Below, in pieces: positions 33,601-45,731 of a stretch of 64,000 nucleotides of DNA. The notes beneath the pieces were generated by a model. It worked only from the letters and a program-made list of their open reading frames with translations. It ran no database searches and was not told the DNA's origin. The stretch lies in the NCBI RefSeq assembly GCF_045679555.1, contig NC_092089.1:6184679-6248678 (forward strand), in the 5' to 3' direction. The stretch is from Salvelinus alpinus. Taxonomy: Eukaryota; Chordata; Actinopteri; Salmoniformes; Salmonidae. Every line of letters begins with the position of its first letter. Within the stretch, counting starts at the first letter, position 1. The position numbers and the translations under genes are program-made.

Positions 33601-35500
33601 CTTAACATGTGTGGTAGTGTTTGAATAGGTACAACACATCTAGTGACTTAACATGTGTGGTAGTGTTTGAATAGGTACAACACATCTAGTGACTTAACAT
33701 GTGTGGTAGTGTTTGAATAGGTACAACACATCTAGTGACTTAACATGTGTGGTAGTGTTTGAATAGGTACAACACATCTAGTGACTTAACATGTGTGGTA
33801 GTGTTTGAATAGGTACAACATATCTAGTGACTTAACATGTGTGGTAGTGTTTGAATAGGTACAACACATCTAGTAACTTAACATGTGTGGTAGTGTTTGA
33901 ATAGGTACAACACATCTAGTGACTTAACATGTGTGGTAGTGTTTGAATAGGTACAACACATCTAGTGACTTAACATGTGTGGTAGTGTTTGAATAGGTAC
34001 AACACATCTAGTGACTTAACATGTGTGGTAGTGTTTGAATAGGTACAACATATCTAGTGACTTAACATGTGTGGTAGTGTTTGAATAGGTACAACACATC
34101 TAGTGACTTAACATGTGTGGTAGTGTTTGAATAGGTACAGTATATCTAGTGACTTAACATGTGTGGTAGTGTTTGAATAGGTACAACATATCTAGTGACT
34201 TAACATGTGTGGTAGTGTTTGAATAGGTACAACATATCTAGTAACTTAACATGTGTGGTAGTGTTTGAATAGGTACAACATATCTAGTGACTTAACATGT
34301 GTGGTAGTGTTTGAATAGGTACAACACATCTAGTGACTTAACATGTGTGGTAGTGTTTGAATAGGTACAACATATCTAGTGACTTAACATGTGTGGTAGT
34401 GTTTGAATAGGTACAACACATCTAGTGACTTAACATGTGTGGTAGTGTTTGAATAGGTACAACACATCTAGTGACTTAACATGTGTGGTAGTGTTTGAAT
34501 AGGTACAACACATCTAGTGACTTAACATGTGTGGTAGTGTTTGAATAGGTACAACACATCTAGTGACTTAACATGTGTGGTAGTGTTTGAATAGGTACAA
34601 CACATCTAGTGACTTAACATGTGTGGTAGTGTTTGAATAGGTACAACACATCTAGTGACTTAACATGTGTGGTAGTGTTTGAATAGGTACAACATATCTA
34701 GTAACTTAACATGTGTGGTAGTGTTTGAATAGGTACAACACATCTAGTGACTTAACATGTGTGGTAGTGTTTGAATAGGTACAACACATCTAGTGACTTA
34801 ACATGTGTGGTAGTGTTTGAATAGGTACAACACATCTAGTGACTTAACATGTGTGGTAGTGTTTGAATAGGTACAACACATCTAGTGACTTAACATGTGT
34901 GGTAGTGTTTGAATAGGTACAACACATCTAGTGACTTAACATGTGTGGTAGTGTTTGAATAGGTACAACACATCTAGTGACTTAACATGTGTGGTAGTGT
35001 TTGAATAGGTACAACATATCTAGTGACTTAACATGTGTGGTAGTGTTTGAATAGGTACAACACATCTAGTAACTTAACATGTGTGGTAGTGTTTGAATAG
35101 GTACAACACATCTAGTGACTTAACATGTGTGGTAGTGTTTGAATAGGTACAACACATCTAGTGACTTAACATGTGTGGTAGTGTTTGAATAGGTACAACA
35201 CATCTAGTGACTTAACATGTGTGGTAGTGTTTGAATAGGTACAACATATCTAGTGACTTAACATGTGTGGTAGTGTTTGAATAGGTACAACACATCTAGT
35301 GACTTAACATGTGTGGTAGTGTTTGAATAGGTACAGTATATCTAGTGACTTAACATGTGTGGTAGTGTTTGAATAGGTACAACATATCTAGTGACTTAAC
35401 ATGTGTGGTAGTGTTTGAATAGGTACAACATATCTAGTAACTTAACATGTGTGGTAGTGTTTGAATAGGTACAACATATCTAGTGACTTAACATGTGTGT
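15607..35500. repeat. 46-bp satellite, second copy (about 432 units)
   Basis: A nearly uninterrupted 19.9-kb array of the 46-bp unit TCTAGTGACTTAACATGTGT + GGTAGTGTTTGAATAGGTAC + six-base variable end. Units differ mainly in that end (CAACAC, CAACAT, CAGTAT) and in GTGAC versus GTAAC; indels are almost absent. GTAAC units act as markers: those at 16527, 17033, 17539, 17861, 18367, 18827, 19287, 19931, 20299, 20805, 21357, 21863 and 22231 reappear exactly 8,832 bp (192 units) later, at 25359 through 31063. A rare GCGTTTG unit at 19541 also recurs at 28373. It lies in the last long vps13b intron and has no gene. Confidence 0.97.
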
Positions 35501-35550
35501 ACATTTGTATGGACATACTGGTCATCTATGGTCATGTGGTCTAATGGGAT

Positions 35551-35905
35551 TCTCCTCTTCCTCCCGGCTGACCTCTCTCTGTCTCCTCTTCCTCCCGGCT
35601 GACCTCTCTCTGTGCTGTGTGTCTGTCTCCTCTTCCTCCCGGCTGACCTCTCTCTGTGCTGTGTGTCTGTCTCCTCTTCCTCCCGGCTGACCTCTCTCTG
35701 TGCTGTGTGTCTGTCTCCTCTTCCTCCCGGCTGACCTCTCTCTGTGCTGTGTCTCTGTCTCCTCTTCCTCCCGGCTGACCTCTCTGTGCTGTGTGTCTGT
35801 CTCCTCTTCCTCCCGGCTGACCTCTCTGTGCTGTGTGTCTGTCTCCTCTTCCTCCCGGCTGACCTCTCTGTGCTGTGTGTCTGTCTCCTCTTCCTCCCTC
35901 CCCAG
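35551..35905 (+). repeat. Pyrimidine-tract minisatellite before the duplicated exon D
   Basis: Eight or so modules of GGCTGACCTCTCTCTG + TGCTGTGTGTCTG + TCTCCTCTTCCTCCC end in the acceptor CTCCCTCCCCAG at 35905. It is the same array as 10466-11081 but shorter, about 355 versus 616 bp. The preceding 35501-35550 is the unique ACATTTGTATGGACATACTG spacer also seen at 10400-10450. Confidence 0.93.
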
Positions 35906-36155
35906 GAAGATGCTCCAGTCCCTGGGTCGTCCAGAGGTGCACATGTCCCTGGAGGTGGTGATCGTGTCTGGGTCGGGTCAGGAGCATGCTGGGTGTCTGC
36001 TGCTGACAGGGGAGGTGGTGTTTGTGGTCAGTCTGTCTGAGGACACACAACAGCAGGCCTTCCCCATCACTGAGGTGGCCTGTCAACAAGACCCCCACCA
36101 CCTGGGGGCGCTGACCCTCACGCTGCAGCAGCAGAGACTCACCAACGATGTAGAG
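35906..36155 (+). CDS. vps13b: Second copy of vps13b exon D
   Basis: This 250-nt copy of the exon at 11083-11332 has intact splice sites (CCCCAG before it, GTAGAG|GTAGGG after it) and an identical predicted peptide from KMLQSLGRPEVHMSLEVVIV to RLTNDVE. The only coding difference I see is TCC to TCT (Ser) in VSGSGQ. No copy of exons A to C precedes it within this contig; the contig begins in the intron. It is therefore either the other allele placed in tandem by the assembler or a real partial gene duplication. It should not be counted as a separate gene without evidence. Confidence 0.9.
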
Positions 36156-36302
36156 GTAGGGGTAAGGGAGGTAGGGGTGGGGGGTGGTGAGGGAGGGTGA
36201 GGGAGGGGTGATCATCATATGGTCATTTAGCAGACGTGTTTATCCTTAGCCAACTACAGTGAACAATAATATTCCGATTTCAGAACATGCAGGAAACATC
36301 AC
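36156..36302 (+). other. Last intron of the second copy, first part
   Basis: It starts with a short G-rich repeat (GTAGGGGTAAGGGAGG, to about 36210), then sequence shared with the first copy, ATGGTCATTTAGCAGACGTG and AACATGCAGGAAACATCAC. The G-rich part is about 85 bp shorter than in the first copy. Confidence 0.8.
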
Positions 36303-36717
36303 TAAACCTCCTCCCCTCTCTCTTCCCCTCCTCCCCCCTCTCTCTTCCTCTCCTCCTCCCCCTCTCTCTTCCTCTCCTCCTCCCCTCTCTCTTCCCCTCC
36401 TCCCCCCTCTCTCTTCCTCTCCTCCTCCCCTCTCTCTTCCCCTCCTCCCCCCTCTCTCTTCCTCTCCTCCTCCTCTCTCTTCCTCTCCTCCTCCTCTCTC
36501 TCCTCCTCCCCCCTCTCTTCCTCCCCTCTCTCCTCTCCCCCTCCTCGCCCCTCCTCCCCTCTTTCCTCCTCCTCCTCCCCTCTCTCTTCCTCTGCTCCAC
36601 CTCTCCTCTCTTCATCTCCTCCTCTCCTCCTCCCCTCTCCCATCCCCTCCTCCTCCTCTCCTCCTCGTCCCCTCCTCATCCCCCCTCCTCCCCTCTTCCT
36701 CTCCTCCTCCCCCTCAG
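36303..36717 (+). repeat. Expanded pyrimidine minisatellite at the duplicated exon E acceptor
   Basis: About 410 bases of nearly pure C/T in imperfect units such as CCTCCCCTCTCTCTTCCTCT run directly into CCCCCTCAG at 36717. The first copy has only about 65-70 bases here. A long homopurine/homopyrimidine tract can form triplex (H-) DNA. Opposite-strand Arg/Glu/Gly frames and forward Pro/Leu/Ser frames are artefacts. Confidence 0.94.
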
Positions 36718-36963
36718 GGTGACAGTGGGAGGGAGTTGTCAGAGCAGCAGTATGGTCGCCTGGTGGACTATGTGACTCGTGCGTCTGCGTTCCTCTCCCC
36801 CTCGGCCTCGTCCCTCCAGCAGGCTCCTCCCATCACCCCGGCCGAGCCTCCGCCCGCCGTCACCAAGACCTACCGTTACCTGGTCGACCCCGCCCACGCC
36901 GCCGTGTTCGTCTCCAAGTTCACCATGGTCAAGAACAAGGCTCTACGCATCGGCTTCCACTGA
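36718..36963 (+). CDS. vps13b: Second copy of vps13b exon E with stop
   Basis: This 246-nt copy of 11643-11888 has the same peptide ending ([12 protein letters not shown]) and TGA at 36961-36963. The only coding difference seen is CTG to CTA (Leu) in KNKALRI. The acceptor CCCCCTCAG is intact. Together with 35906-36155 it encodes the last 164 residues or so of VPS13B. Preserved splice sites and purely synonymous change fit an allele or a very recent duplication. Confidence 0.9.
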   Translation, partial: GDSGRELSEQQYGRLVDYVTRASAFLSPSASSLQQAPPITPAEPPPAVTKTYRYLVDPAHAAVFVSKFTMVKNKALRIGFH

Positions 36964-37614
36964 CACACCTGTACACACACACACACACACACCTGTACAC
37001 ACACACACACCTGTACACACACACACCTGTACATACACACCTGTACACACACACACCTGTACACACACACCTGTACACACACACACCTGTACACACACAC
37101 CTTTACAGAGACCCTGACACACCTTTACAGAGACCCTGACACACCTGTACACACACACCTGTACAGAGACCCTGACACACCTGTACACACACACACCTTT
37201 ACAGAGATCCACCTGTTGTACTCTCTCTTTAGGTTGAACATCCACAAACTGCCTTTAAGGTTTAATGTCCTCTATGCATTATGACACGTTGCATCATAGA
37301 TTAAAGGGAAGAGGGTTTAAACTTAAACATTTCCAGAAAACACCTGTGGCAGTGAACACTAATGTTGAGGAGACTGGCGGGGTTACAGTACGTCCCAATG
37401 CCACCCTAATCCCTATATAGTGCACTACTATATACCAGGACCCAATGCCACCCTAATCCCTATATAGTGCACTACTATAGCCCAGGCCCCATAGGCCCCT
37501 GTGTTGGGAATAGGTTGCCATTTGGTCGTTTCACCCGTCATATTGTCCTGGTTTCTCTGTGCTCTTTATTCCTGTGTAACTGAGCTGTTTAAAGCCGAGA
37601 GCCTCTCTGACTGG

Positions 37615-38093
37615 GTCACGGTGCCGGTGGTGTCACGGTGCCAGTGGTGCCAGTGGTGTCACGGTGCCAGTGGTGTCACGGTGCCAGTGGTGTCACGGTG
37701 CCAGTGGGGTCACGGTGCCAGTGGTGTCACGGTGCCAGTGGTGTCAGTGGTGTCACGGTGCCGGTGGTGTCACGGTGCCAGTGGTGTCACGGTGCCAGTG
37801 GTGCCAGTGGTGTCACGGTGCCAGTGGGGTCACGGTGCCGGTGGTGTCACGGTGCCAGTGGTGTCACGGTGCCAGTGGTACCAGTGGTGTCACGGTGCCA
37901 GTGGTGCCAGTGGTGTCACGGTGCCAGTGGTGTCACGGTGCCGGTGGTGTCACGGTGCCAGTGGTGTCACGGTGCCAGTGGTGCCAGTGGTGTCACGGTG
38001 CCAGTGGGGTCACGGTGCCAGTGGGGTCACGGTGCCAGTGGGGTCACGGTGCCAGTGGGGTCACGGTGCCAGTGGGGTCACGGTGCCAGTGGT
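37615..38093. repeat. 17-bp minisatellite, second copy
   Basis: About 28 units of GGTGCCAGTGGTGTCAC and variants. The variant order differs from the first copy: the GTCAAGG units are missing and several GTGCCGGTGG units are present. Open frames across it are repeat artefacts. Confidence 0.95.
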
Positions 38094-38392
38094 GAACAAC
38101 GTCGAACGAGTCAGATGAATGCTCAGGAGAAATGGTTCATATCCAAAAGCTGTCGACCAAAATGTGGTTGTGGGATTCGTCGCTTTTCAAATGTATTTTA
38201 TTTTCTTCTAGAAAACGTAACACATTACGATGAGATGTTTTTAACATCAAATCGTTTAGTTCTGTGTATTTTGAGTTCATGCCCAATATCATTACCTTGT
38301 TTATTAAATTCTGTTATAACACAGCTTTATGGAATTAAAAACACCGTTTTTGTACTCTAATGCTTTAGATGGTCTACGTCATGTGTCCAACT

Positions 38393-38604
38393 CCATTCCA
38401 CGGAGGTCTGAGTGTCTGAACGGTTTTTCCCTCCTCCTTTTGTACTTGATTGATTAATTAAGGTCACTAATTAGTAAAGAACTCCCCCTCACCTGGTTGG
38501 CTAGGAGTTAATTGCAACAGGTCCAACCATGATGGCTGAATGACCAATTAACTGAGAGGAAGGCCCTGCAGACGCCAGGCCCTCCGTGGACAGAGTTGGA
38601 CCCC
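38393..38604. mobile_element. Palindromic MITE-like element, second copy
   Basis: Copy of 13346-13567 at the same place in the duplicated 3' region, with the same inverted ends GTCCAACTCCATTCCACGGA and CCTCCGTGGACAGAGTTGGA. It was inserted before the two copies separated. Confidence 0.75.
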
Positions 38605-38761
38605 CTCTGGGTCTACCGGGATAATATATTGTATTAATGACATTCTAATAAAATATTGAAGTTGTGATGTCACGTGGTTCCCTTGACCAATAGTACATGC
38701 TCAGGTTATTAAAGTTAGTCGATCTACTATGTATTGTTCAGTGTTGGATAGCCAGCCAATA

Positions 38762-41700
38762 GGAGGGGACATTAGGGCTCAGTATTATCCTGAGTAGGAG
38801 GTGACATTAGGGCTCAGTATTATCCTGACTAGGAGGTGACATTAGGGCTCAGTATTATCCTGACTAGGAGGTGACATTAGGGCTCAGTATTATCCTGACT
38901 AGGAGGTGACATTAGGGCTCAGTATTATCCTGACTAGGAGGTGACATTAGGGCTCAGTATTATCCTGACAAGGCCACAAGGAGGTGACATTAGGGCTCAG
39001 TATTATCCTGACTAGGAGGTGACATTAGGGCTCAGTATTATCCTGACTAGGAGCTGACATTAGGGCTCAGTATTATCCTGACTAGGAGGTGACATTAGGG
39101 CTCAGTATTATCCTGACTAGGAGGTGACATTAGGGCTCAGTATTATCCTGACTAGGAGGTGACATTAGGGCTCAGTATTATCCTGACAAGGCCACAAGGA
39201 GGTGACATTAGGGCTCAGTATTATCCTGACTAGGAGCTGACATTAGGGCTCAGTATTATCCTGACTAGGAGGTGACATTAGGGCTCAGTATTATCCTGAC
39301 AAGGAGGTGACATTAGGGTTCAGTATTATCCTGACTAGGAGCTGACATTAGGGCTCAGTATTATCCTGACTAGGAGGTGACATTAGGGCTCAGTATTATC
39401 CTGACAAGGAGGTGACATTAGGGCTCAGTATTAACCTGACAAGGAGGTGACATTAGGGCTCAGTATTATCCTGACAAGGAGGTGACATTAGGGCTCAGTA
39501 TTATCCTGACAAGGAGGTGACATTAGGGCTCAGTATTATCCTGACAAGGAGGTGACATTAGGGCTCAGTATTATCCTGACTAGGAGGTGACATTAGGGCT
39601 CAGTATTATCCTGACAAGGAGGTGACATTAGGGCTCAGTATTATCCTGACTAGGAGGTGACATTAGGACTCAGTATTATCCTGACTAGGAGGTGACATTA
39701 GGGCTCAGTATTATCCGGACAAAGACACTAGGAGGTGACATTAGTTCTCAGTATTATCCTGACAAGGAGGTGACATTAGGGCTCAGTATTATCCTGACTA
39801 GGAAGTGACATTAGGGCTCAGTATTATCCTGACTAAGAGGTGACATTAGGGCTCAGTATTATCCTGACAAGGAGGTGACATTAGGACTCAGTATTATCCT
39901 GACTAGGAGGTGACATTAGGGATCAGTATTATCCTGACAAAGCCACTAGGAGGTGACATTAGGGCTCAGTATTATCCTGACAAGGAGATGACATTAGGGC
40001 TCAGTATTATCCTGACTAGGAGGTGACATTAGGGCTCAGTATTATCCTGACAAGGAGGTGACATTAGGGCTCAGTATTATCCTGACTAGGAGTTGACATT
40101 AGGGCTCAGTATTATCCTGACTAGGAGGTGACATTAGGGATCAGTATTATCCTGACTAGGAGGTGACATTAGGGCTCAGTATTATCCTGACTAGGAGGTG
40201 ACATTAGGGCTCAGTATTACCCTGACAAAGCCACTAGGAGGTGACATTAGGGCTCAGTATTATCCTGACAAAGCCACTAGGAGGTGACATTAGGGCTCAG
40301 TATTATCCTGACTAGGAGGTGACATTAGGGCTCAGTATTACCCTGACAAAGCCACTAGGAGATGACATTAGGGCTCAGTATTATCCTCACTAGGAGGTGA
40401 CATTAGGGCTCAGTATTATCCTGACTAGGAGGTGACATTAGGGCTCAGTATTATCCTGACTAGGAGCTGACATTAGGGCTCAGTATTATCCTGACTAGGA
40501 GGTGACATTAGGGCTCAGTATTATCCTGACTAGGAGGTGACATTAGGGCTCAGTATTATCCTGACTAGGAGGTGACATTAGGGCTCAGTATTATCCTGAC
40601 AAGGCCACAAGGAGGTGACATTAGGGCTCAGTATTATCCTGACTAGGAGCTGACATTAGGGCTCAGTATTATCCTGACTAGGAGGTGACATTAGGGCTCA
40701 GTATTATCCTGACTAGGAGCTGACATTAGGGCTCAGTATTATCCTGACTAGGAGTTGACATTAGGGCTCAGTATTATCCTGACTAGGAGGTGACATTAGG
40801 GCTCAGTATTATCCTGACTAGGAGGTGACATTAGGGCTCAGTATTATCCTGACAAGGCCACAAGGAGGTGACATTAGGGCTCAGTATTATCCTGACTAGG
40901 AGCTGACATTAGGGCTCAGTATTATCCTGACTAGGAGGTGACATTAGGGCTCAGTATTATCCTGACAAGGAGGTGACATTAGGGTTCAGTATTATCCTGA
41001 CTAGGAGCTGACATTAGGGCTCAGTATTATCCTGACTAGGAGGTGACATTAGGGCTCAGTATTATCCTGACAAGGAGGTGACATTAGGGCTCAGTATTAT
41101 CCTGACAAGGAGGTGACATTAGGGCTCAGTAGTATCCTGACTAGGAGGTGACATTAGGGCTCAGTATTATCCTGACAAGGAGGTGACATTAGGGCTCAGT
41201 ATTATCCTGACTAGGAGGTGACATTAGGACTCAGTATTATCCTGACTAGGAGGTGACATTAGGGCTCAGTATTATCCGGACAAAGACACTAGGAGGTGAC
41301 ATTAGTGCTCAGTATTATCCTGACAAGGAGGTGACATTAGGGCTCAGTATTATCCTGACTAGGAAGTGACATTAGGGCTCAGTATTATCCTGACTAGGAG
41401 GTGACATTAGGGCTCAGTATTATCCTGACAAGGAGGTGACATTAGGACTCAGTATTATCCTGACTAGGAGGTGACATTAGGGATCAGTATTATCCTGACA
41501 AAGCCACTAGGAGGTGACATTAGGGCTCAGTATTATCCTGACAAGGAGATGACATTAGGGCTCAGTTTTATCCTGACTAGGAGGTGACATTAGGGCTCAG
41601 TATTATCCTGACAAGGAGGTGACATTAGGGCTCAGTATTATCCTGACTAGGAGTTGACATTAGGGCTCAGTATTATCCTGACTAGGAGGTGACATTAGGG

Positions 41701-44700
41701 ATCAGTATTATCCTGACTAGGAGGTGACATTAGGGCTCAGTATTATCCTGACTAGGAGGTGACATTAGGGCTCAGTATTACCCTGACAAAGCCACTAGGA
41801 GGTGACATTAGGGCTCAGTATTATCCTGACAAAGCCACTAGGAGGTGACATTAGGGCTCAGTATTATCCTGACTAGGAGGTGACATTAGGGCTCAGTATT
41901 ACCCTGACAAAGCCACTAGGAGATGACATTAGGGCTCAGTATTATCCTCACTAGGAGGTGACATTAGGGCTCAGTATTATCCTGACTAGGAGATGACATT
42001 AGGGCTCAGTATTATCCTGACTAGGAGGTGACATTAGGGCTCAGTATTACCCTGACAAAGCCACTAGGAGATGACATTAGGGCTCAGTATTATCCTCACT
42101 AGGAGGTGACATTAGGGCTCAGTATTATCCTGACTAGGAGATGACATTAGGGCTCAGTATTATCCTGACTAGGAGGTGACATTAGGGCTCAGTATTATCC
42201 TGACTAGGAGGTGACATTAGGGCTCAGTATTATCCTGACAAGGCCACTAGGAGGTGACTTTAGGGCTCAGTATTATCCTGACAAGGATGTGACATTAGTG
42301 CTCAGTATTATCCTGACTAGGAGCTGACATTAGGGCTCAGTATTATCCTGACTAGGAGGTGACATTAGGGCTCAGTATTATCCTGACAAGGAGGTGACAT
42401 TAGGGCTCAGTATTATCCGGACAAAGACACTAGGAGGTGACATTAGTGCTCAGTATTATCCTGACAAGGAGGTGACATTAGGGCTCAGTATTATCCTGAC
42501 AAAGCCACTAGGAGGTGACAGGGCTCAGTATTATCCTGACTAGGAGGTGACATTAGGGCTCAGTATTATCCTGACAAAGCCACTAGGAGGTGACAGTGCT
42601 CAGTATTATCCTGACTAGGAGGTGACATTAGGGCTCAGTATTATCCTGACTAGGAGGTGACATTAGGGCTCAGTATTATCCTCACTAGGAGATGACATTA
42701 GGGCTCAGTATTATCCTGACAAGGAGGTGACATTAGGGCTCAGTATTATCCTGACTAGGAGGTGACATTAGGGCTCAGTATTATCCTGACAAGGAGGTGA
42801 CATTAGGGCTCAGTATTATCCTGACAAGGAGGTGACATTAGGGCTCAGTATTATCCTGACAAGGAGGTGACATTAGGGCTCAGTATTATCCTGACTAGGA
42901 GGTGACATTAGGGCTCAGTATTATCCTGACAAGGAGGTGACATTAGGGCTCAGTATTATCCTGACTAGGAGGTGACATTAGGGCTCAGTATTATCCTGAC
43001 AAGGCCACAAGGAGGTGACATTAGGGCTCAGTATTATCCTGACTAGGAGCTGACATTAGGGCTCAGTATTATCCTGACTAGGAGGTGACATTAGGGCTCA
43101 GTATTATCCTGACTAGGAGCTGACATTAGGGCTCAGTATTATCCTGACTAGGAGGTGACATTAGGGCTCAGTATTATCCTGACTAGGAGGTGACATTAGG
43201 GCTCAGTATTATCCTGACAAGGAGGTGACATTAGGGCTCAGTATTATCCTGACTAGGAGGTGACATTAGGACTCAGTATTATCCTGACTAGGAGGTGACA
43301 TTAGGGCTCAGTATTATCCGGACAAAGACACTAGGAGGTGACATTAGTGCTCAGTATTATCCTGACAAGGAGGTGACATTAGGGCTCAGTATTATCCTGA
43401 CTAGGAAGTGACATTAGGGCTCAGTATTATCCTGACTAGGAGGTGACATTAGGACTCAGTATTATCCTGACTAGGAGGTGACATTAGGGCTCAGTATTAT
43501 CCGGACAAAGACACTAGGAGGTGACATTAGTGCTCAGTATTATCCTGACAAGGAGGTGACATTAGGGCTCAGTATTATCCTGACTAGGAAGTGACATTAG
43601 GGCTCAGTATTATCCTGACTAGGAGGTGACATTAGGGCTCAGTATTATCCTGACAAGGAGGTGACATTAGGACTCAGTATTATCCTGACTAGGAGGTGAC
43701 ATTAGGGATCAGTATTATCCTGACAAAGCCACTAGGAGGTGACATTAGGGCTCAGTATTATCCTGACAAGGAGATGACATTAGGGCTCAGTATTATCCTG
43801 ACTAGGAGGTGACATTAGGGCTCAGTATTATCCTGACAAGGAGGTGACATTAGGGCTCAGTATTATCCTGACTAGGAGTTGACATTAGGGCTCAGTATTA
43901 TCCTGACTAGGAGGTGACATTAGGGATCAGTATTATCCTGACTAGGAGGTGACATTAGGGCTCAGTATTATCCTGACTAGGAGGTGACATTAGGGCTCAG
44001 TATTACCCTGACAAAGCCACTAGGAGATGACATTAGGGCTCAGTATTATCCTCACTAGGAGGTGACATTAGGGCTCAGTATTATCCTGACTAGGAGATGA
44101 CATTAGGGCTCAGTATTATCCTGACTAGGAGGTGACATTAGGGCTCAGTATTATCCTGACTAGGAGGTGACATTAGGGCTCAGTATTATCCTGACAAGGC
44201 CACTAGGAGGTGACTTTAGGGCTCAGTATTATCCTGACAAGGATGTGACATTAGTGCTCAGTATTATCCTGACTAGGAGCTGACATTAGGGCTCAGTATT
44301 ATCCTGACTAGGAGGTGACATTAGGGCTCAGTATTATCCTGACAAGGAGGTGACATTAGGGCTCAGTATTATCCGGACAAAGACACTAGGAGGTGACATT
44401 AGTGCTCAGTATTATCCTGACAAGGAGGTGACATTAGGGCTCAGTATTATCCTGACTAGGAAGTGACAGGGCTCAGTATTATCCTGACTAGGAGGTGACA
44501 TTAGGGCTCAGTATTATCCTGACAAAGCCACTAGGAGGTGACAGTGCTCAGTATTATCCTGACTAGGAGGTGACATTAGGGCTCAGTATTATCCTGACTA
44601 GGAGGTGACATTAGGGCTCAGTATTATCCTGACTTGAGGTGACATTAGGGCTCAGTATTATCCTCACTAGGAGATGACATTAGGGCTCAGTATTATCCTG

Positions 44701-45233
44701 ACAAGGAGGTGACATTAGGGCTCAGTATTATCCTGACTAGGAGGTGACATTAGGGCTCAGTATTATCCTGACAAGGAGGTGACATTAGGGCTCAGTATTA
44801 TCCTGACAAGGAGGTGACATTAGGGCTCAGTATTATCCTGACAAGGAGGTGACATTAGGGCTCAGTATTATCCTGACTAGGAGGTGACATTAGGGCTCAG
44901 TATTATCCTGACAAGGAGGTGACATTAGGGCTCAGTATTATCCTGACAAGGAGGTGACATTAGGGCTCAGTATTATCCTGACAAGGAGGTGACATTAGGG
45001 CTCAGTATTATCCTGACAAGGAGGTGACATTAGGGCTCAGTATTATCCTGACAAGGAGGTGACATTAGGGCTCAGTATTATCCTGACTAGGAGGTGACAT
45101 TAGGGCTCAGTATTATCCTGACAAGGAGGTGACATTAGGGCTCAGTATTATCCTGACAAGGAGGTGACATTAGGGCTCAGTATTATCCTGACAAGGAGGT
45201 GACATTAGTGCTCAGTATTATCCTGACTAGGAG
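38762..45233. repeat. 35-bp satellite, second copy (about 180 units)
   Basis: A 6.5-kb array of AGGAGGTGACATTAGGGCTC + AGTATTATCCTGACT. Frequent variants replace ACTAGG with ACAAGG, or insert about nine bases (AAAGCCACTAGG). A marker variant CCGGACAAAGACACTAGG occurs at 39715, 41276 (1,561 bp apart), about 42418, 43319, 43502 and 44373. It is flanked by repeated patterns, so blocks of tens of units were duplicated. Each unit has one TTAGGG, but the array is not telomeric. Confidence 0.96.
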
Positions 45234-45715
45234 ACGACGGCATGTTGTGAGCACTTATCTGATTCATCTCTGTGGGACCCGTCTGTCTGTCTGTCTGTCT
45301 GTCTGCCTGCCACAGGGCGCCTTTGAGTAGGTCAAGTCTGTGACAATCATTGGTCGCTGCCTTTCAGAGTGTGTTGCATCATGGGGATCTAAATGGCTCC
45401 GACATATCGACTGCATGACCTTTACAACAACCATGTGATCGAAGGTTCATGACGTTGACTAAGACATTTCTGCAGTTTCTCCTCACCAACTGCAAACTTG
45501 ACAGACATCGCCTGCATTGTGGGAGGAACTATTTGTCAACCAATCAATTTGTGTTTTTATTTGACCCATGCGAACAGGACCAAAGAAGGTGACTAAACAG
45601 AAAGCAACTTTACCGAGATTCATGTATATAGTGGATATGTACAAATTAAATGTGATATTTGAGTCTCTCTCTCCCCAGTTCAATGTACAATGTAGGCTAC
45701 ACACATTTACAGGGG
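45234..45715. other. Intergenic DNA between two convergent genes
   Basis: This is the longest non-repetitive stretch in the right half. It holds a short (GTCT)n microsatellite at 45283-45305. Open frames here are short and lack family resemblance. It separates the vps13b 3' end from the minus-strand poly(A) signal at 45726. Confidence 0.6.
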
Positions 45716-45725
45716 GATAAAGACG

Positions 45726-45731
45726 TTTATT
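45726..45731 (-). promoter_or_regulatory. Poly(A) signal of the minus-strand gene
   Basis: TTTATT on the plus strand reads AATAAA on the minus strand, in TGAAATAAACGTC. It lies about 740 bases downstream of the predicted stop at 46468 on that strand. This gives the minus gene a plausible 3' UTR of 45.7-46.47 kb. Confidence 0.55.

Larger units (their letters stand above)
36964..38652 (+). other. Second copy of the vps13b 3' UTR
   Basis: Same order as the first copy: CA/CACCTGTACACACA array with AGAGACCCTGAC insertions (36964-37206), two CTATATAGTGCACTACTATA units (37408-37480), a 17-bp array (37615-38093), unique AT-rich sequence, the palindromic element (38393-38604) and AATAAA at 38647-38652. 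Unique parts differ from the first copy by only a few bases, whereas repeat lengths differ freely. Confidence 0.75.

Noticed and set aside
15607-35500. CRISPR-like regular repeats
   Set aside because: Units are contiguous with no unique spacers, the genome is vertebrate and no cas genes are present.
38762-45233. Interstitial telomere array, because each unit contains TTAGGG
   Set aside because: Only one TTAGGG occurs per 35 bp, within a longer unrelated unit; there are no tandem hexamers.
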